Source of the DNA: BOKV01 sp041739225
GTDB taxonomy: Bacteria > Pseudomonadota > Alphaproteobacteria > Rhizobiales > Rhizobiaceae
Length of the DNA stretch: 15,566 bases
Assembly: GCA_041739225.1 (NCBI GenBank)
Contig: JBGSOG010000108.1
Location: 1 to 15,566, forward strand
Direction: 5' to 3'
Every line of letters begins with the position of its first letter. The stretch's first letter is position 1. Under the pieces are notes generated by a model that was not told the origin of the DNA, ran no database searches, and saw only the letters and a list, made by a program, of their open reading frames with translations. A program made the translations under genes and the position numbers. Positions 14,220 through 15,566 of this stretch are shown here, one piece after another.

Positions 14220-14999
14220 CTACTTCGGCTCGATTGAACTGAAATAGGCAGCCAGCGCGGCGATTTCCTCGTTTGCGAGGTTCACGACACGCAGTTTCAT
14301 AACTTCGTTTTTGCGAACGTTGGTTTTGTACTCCAGCAAAGCGCGAACGAAATAATCCCTGGGCAAACCGACGATGGACGGGATGCCGTCTGCATGGCCG
14401 GTCAATTGGTGGCATGTGACGCAATCACCACCCAGATACTGTCCGAATTCCTTGTCGCCCTCGATGGCAAGAACCGCGTCGGCAAATTCGCGCGCGGAAG
14501 TACCCGCAACAGCCGTCTCCGGCAAATCTGCCGGGCTGGCTTCAGCCTTGCCTTTTTCAACGATCCATTTGACGAGTTCAGCGCGCGCTTCGGCCTTTTC
14601 CATTCCTCGAAAAGACATGCGGTTGCCGGGGATAAAATCGCGTGGTTTGGCGATATACGCGTCCAGCGATTTTTCGTCCCAGGCAAGGCCGCCTTCACCC
14701 GCGCCCTTCATCGCTTTGGAATATTTGAACCCATCTATTGACCCGGCTTTTCGGCCAACAATTGCATCCAGGTGCGGACCCACCTTGTGTTTGGCACCTG
14801 GACCAATTTCATGACAGCCGGCGCATGGTTTGAAGACGGGATCATCAAGGCTGGCTGCCATTGAACTGGCAGCAAGGGCAATTGCCAGCATTGCAACGGC
14901 GGTTGCAAGCAGCCGCCGTTGGGTCAATCGTCCACCAATGCCATCGGTTACAGCATGATTTGCTTCAGACCCGGAGCGAATGAAGCGCTCATCGCTCAT
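14220..14999 (-). CDS. soxE: Diheme cytochrome c, partner of SoxF (SoxE/FccA-type)
   Basis: This 259-residue periplasmic c-type cytochrome has two heme motifs, C59-A-G-C-H63 and C193-V-T-C-H197. The first domain (about 50-150) looks like a class I cytochrome c2/c550, with KVGPHLDAIVGRKAG and a likely axial methionine in GNRMSFRGM (M128). The second (about 165-259) resembles FccA-type cytochromes, with GLPRDYFVRALLEYK, M234 as likely ligand, and a C-terminal AAYFSSIEP. The N-terminus has about 28 polar residues, then QRRLLATAVAMLAIALAAS, which is either a long signal peptide or a membrane anchor. A TTG codon near residue 25 would give a conventional signal. Its ATG overlaps the soxD stop by 4 nt (ATGA), and soxF follows 28 nt downstream. 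Position and heme count match Paracoccus soxE, whose product is the cytochrome partner of SoxF. It should carry electrons from sulfide to downstream cytochromes or oxidases. Confidence 0.92.
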   Translation of the reverse strand: MSDERFIRSGSEANHAVTDGIGGRLTQRRLLATAVAMLAIALAASSMAASLDDPVFKPCAGCHEIGPGAKHKVGPHLDAIVGRKAGSIDGFKYSKAMKGAGEGGLAWDEKSLDAYIAKPRDFIPGNRMSFRGMEKAEARAELVKWIVEKGKAEASPADLPETAVAGTSAREFADAVLAIEGDKEFGQYLGGDCVTCHQLTGHADGIPSIVGLPRDYFVRALLEYKTNVRKNEVMKLRVVNLANEEIAALAAYFSSIEPK

Positions 15000-15566
15000 T
15001 CAACCGAGCCTTTTGGTTTGTCCTCGTCGTCGACCGTGTCCGGTGTGACATCGAGAATGGTCGCTCGCTTGGTGATTTCCACCGAAGGCTTGCAATCCTT
15101 CATGCACGGCTCGGTGCGCCACTTGGAGTATTCGCTTTGCGCCCGGTCATCGACGATAAAGCCGCCTGCATTGGGCATCTTCACTTCAAGGAAATTCTCG
15201 TTGGAGAGAACGAAGTCTTCGTCAACCAGATTGTTGGAGTAGATGATGTAGGCGACGATTGCGTAGGTCTCATCAGCCGTAAGGACACCCGCGCCACCGA
15301 AAGGCATCGAGCGGTGGATATAGTCCCAGGTGGTTGAAAGATAAGGCCAATATGAACCCACCGTTTTCAGTGGATCATCATCATCCAGCGTATCGTCGCC
15401 GCCGGCCAGCTTTGGCCAATTGTCGACGCCTTCGGCAAACTCACCATGGCAGGACGCGCATTTCTCGGAAAACAATCCTTCGCCATCTGCAACCGAGCCC
15501 GAACCAACGGGCAGACCGGTTCCGTCCGGCATCACATCGACATTCCATGCCGCAATTTCGTCCTCC
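14996..15566 (-). CDS. soxD: Sulfur dehydrogenase cytochrome subunit SoxD (5' end outside window)
   Basis: The frame is open from the right edge to a TGA at 14996-14998, giving the C-terminal 189 residues. No start lies in the window, since the frame continues upstream of the apparent initiation codons as EDEIAAWNVDVMPDG. Features typical of SoxD are MPDGTGLPVGSGSVADGE, a heme site CASCH in KCASCHGEFAEGVDNWPKL, TVGSYWPYLSTTWDYIHRS, MPFGG (likely axial methionine), a MPN motif, and EPCMKDCK near the C-terminus. SoxD pairs with the molybdenum protein SoxC to oxidise the SoxYZ-bound sulfane sulfur to a sulfone in the periplasm, giving full thiosulfate oxidation without sulfur globules. soxC and the earlier sox genes would be expected just beyond the right edge. 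The stop overlaps the soxE ATG, so the genes form one operon. The N-terminal part, including any second heme, cannot be seen. Confidence 0.92.
   Translation of the reverse strand, partial: EDEIAAWNVDVMPDGTGLPVGSGSVADGEGLFSEKCASCHGEFAEGVDNWPKLAGGDDTLDDDDPLKTVGSYWPYLSTTWDYIHRSMPFGGAGVLTADETYAIVAYIIYSNNLVDEDFVLSNENFLEVKMPNAGGFIVDDRAQSEYSKWRTEPCMKDCKPSVEITKRATILDVTPDTVDDEDKPKGSVE

Overview
The window looks like chromosome from an alphaproteobacterium, most likely a Hyphomicrobiales (rhizobial-type) sulfur oxidiser. The evidence is the soxD-soxE-soxF order at the right end, an Omp25/Omp31-like beta-barrel protein, a DivK-like single receiver, many TTAA half-sites in intergenic DNA, moderately high GC and dense gene packing. 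No tRNA, rRNA, CRISPR array, insertion sequence or phage gene was seen.

Left block (1-4812, minus strand). A periplasmic adaptor (3792-4766) overlaps by 4 nt an RND efflux permease (580-3795). A small membrane protein of unknown function follows on the same strand and runs off the left edge. A perfect AT-rich inverted repeat lies just upstream of the adaptor start and is a good candidate repressor operator.

Middle block (5136-12044), signalling. On the plus strand are a six-TM hybrid histidine kinase and a single-domain receiver. Facing them on the minus strand are an alpha-oxoamine synthase-family PLP enzyme and a second single-domain receiver 23 nt downstream of it. The two operons converge on one symmetrical, bidirectional terminator. 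Divergent from the PLP enzyme is a membrane-bound PAS-GGDEF-EAL protein with intact motifs in both catalytic domains. A PLP synthase of this fold, a six-TM hybrid kinase and stand-alone receivers are the parts found in the Cqs (Vibrio) and Lqs (Legionella) alpha-hydroxyketone signalling systems. I regard this as the most interesting part of the window: a possible diffusible-signal system, perhaps feeding into c-di-GMP. The function is inferred from domains and context, and the signal molecule is unknown.

Right block (12149-15566). A small outer-membrane beta-barrel protein (plus strand) converges with the minus-strand operon soxD (5' end outside the window), soxE (diheme cytochrome c) and soxF (flavocytochrome c sulfide dehydrogenase flavoprotein). 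Two strong hairpin terminators separate them. SoxF/SoxE would oxidise sulfide in the periplasm and pass electrons to c-type cytochromes. SoxD is the cytochrome subunit of the SoxCD sulfur dehydrogenase of the thiosulfate-oxidising Sox complex.
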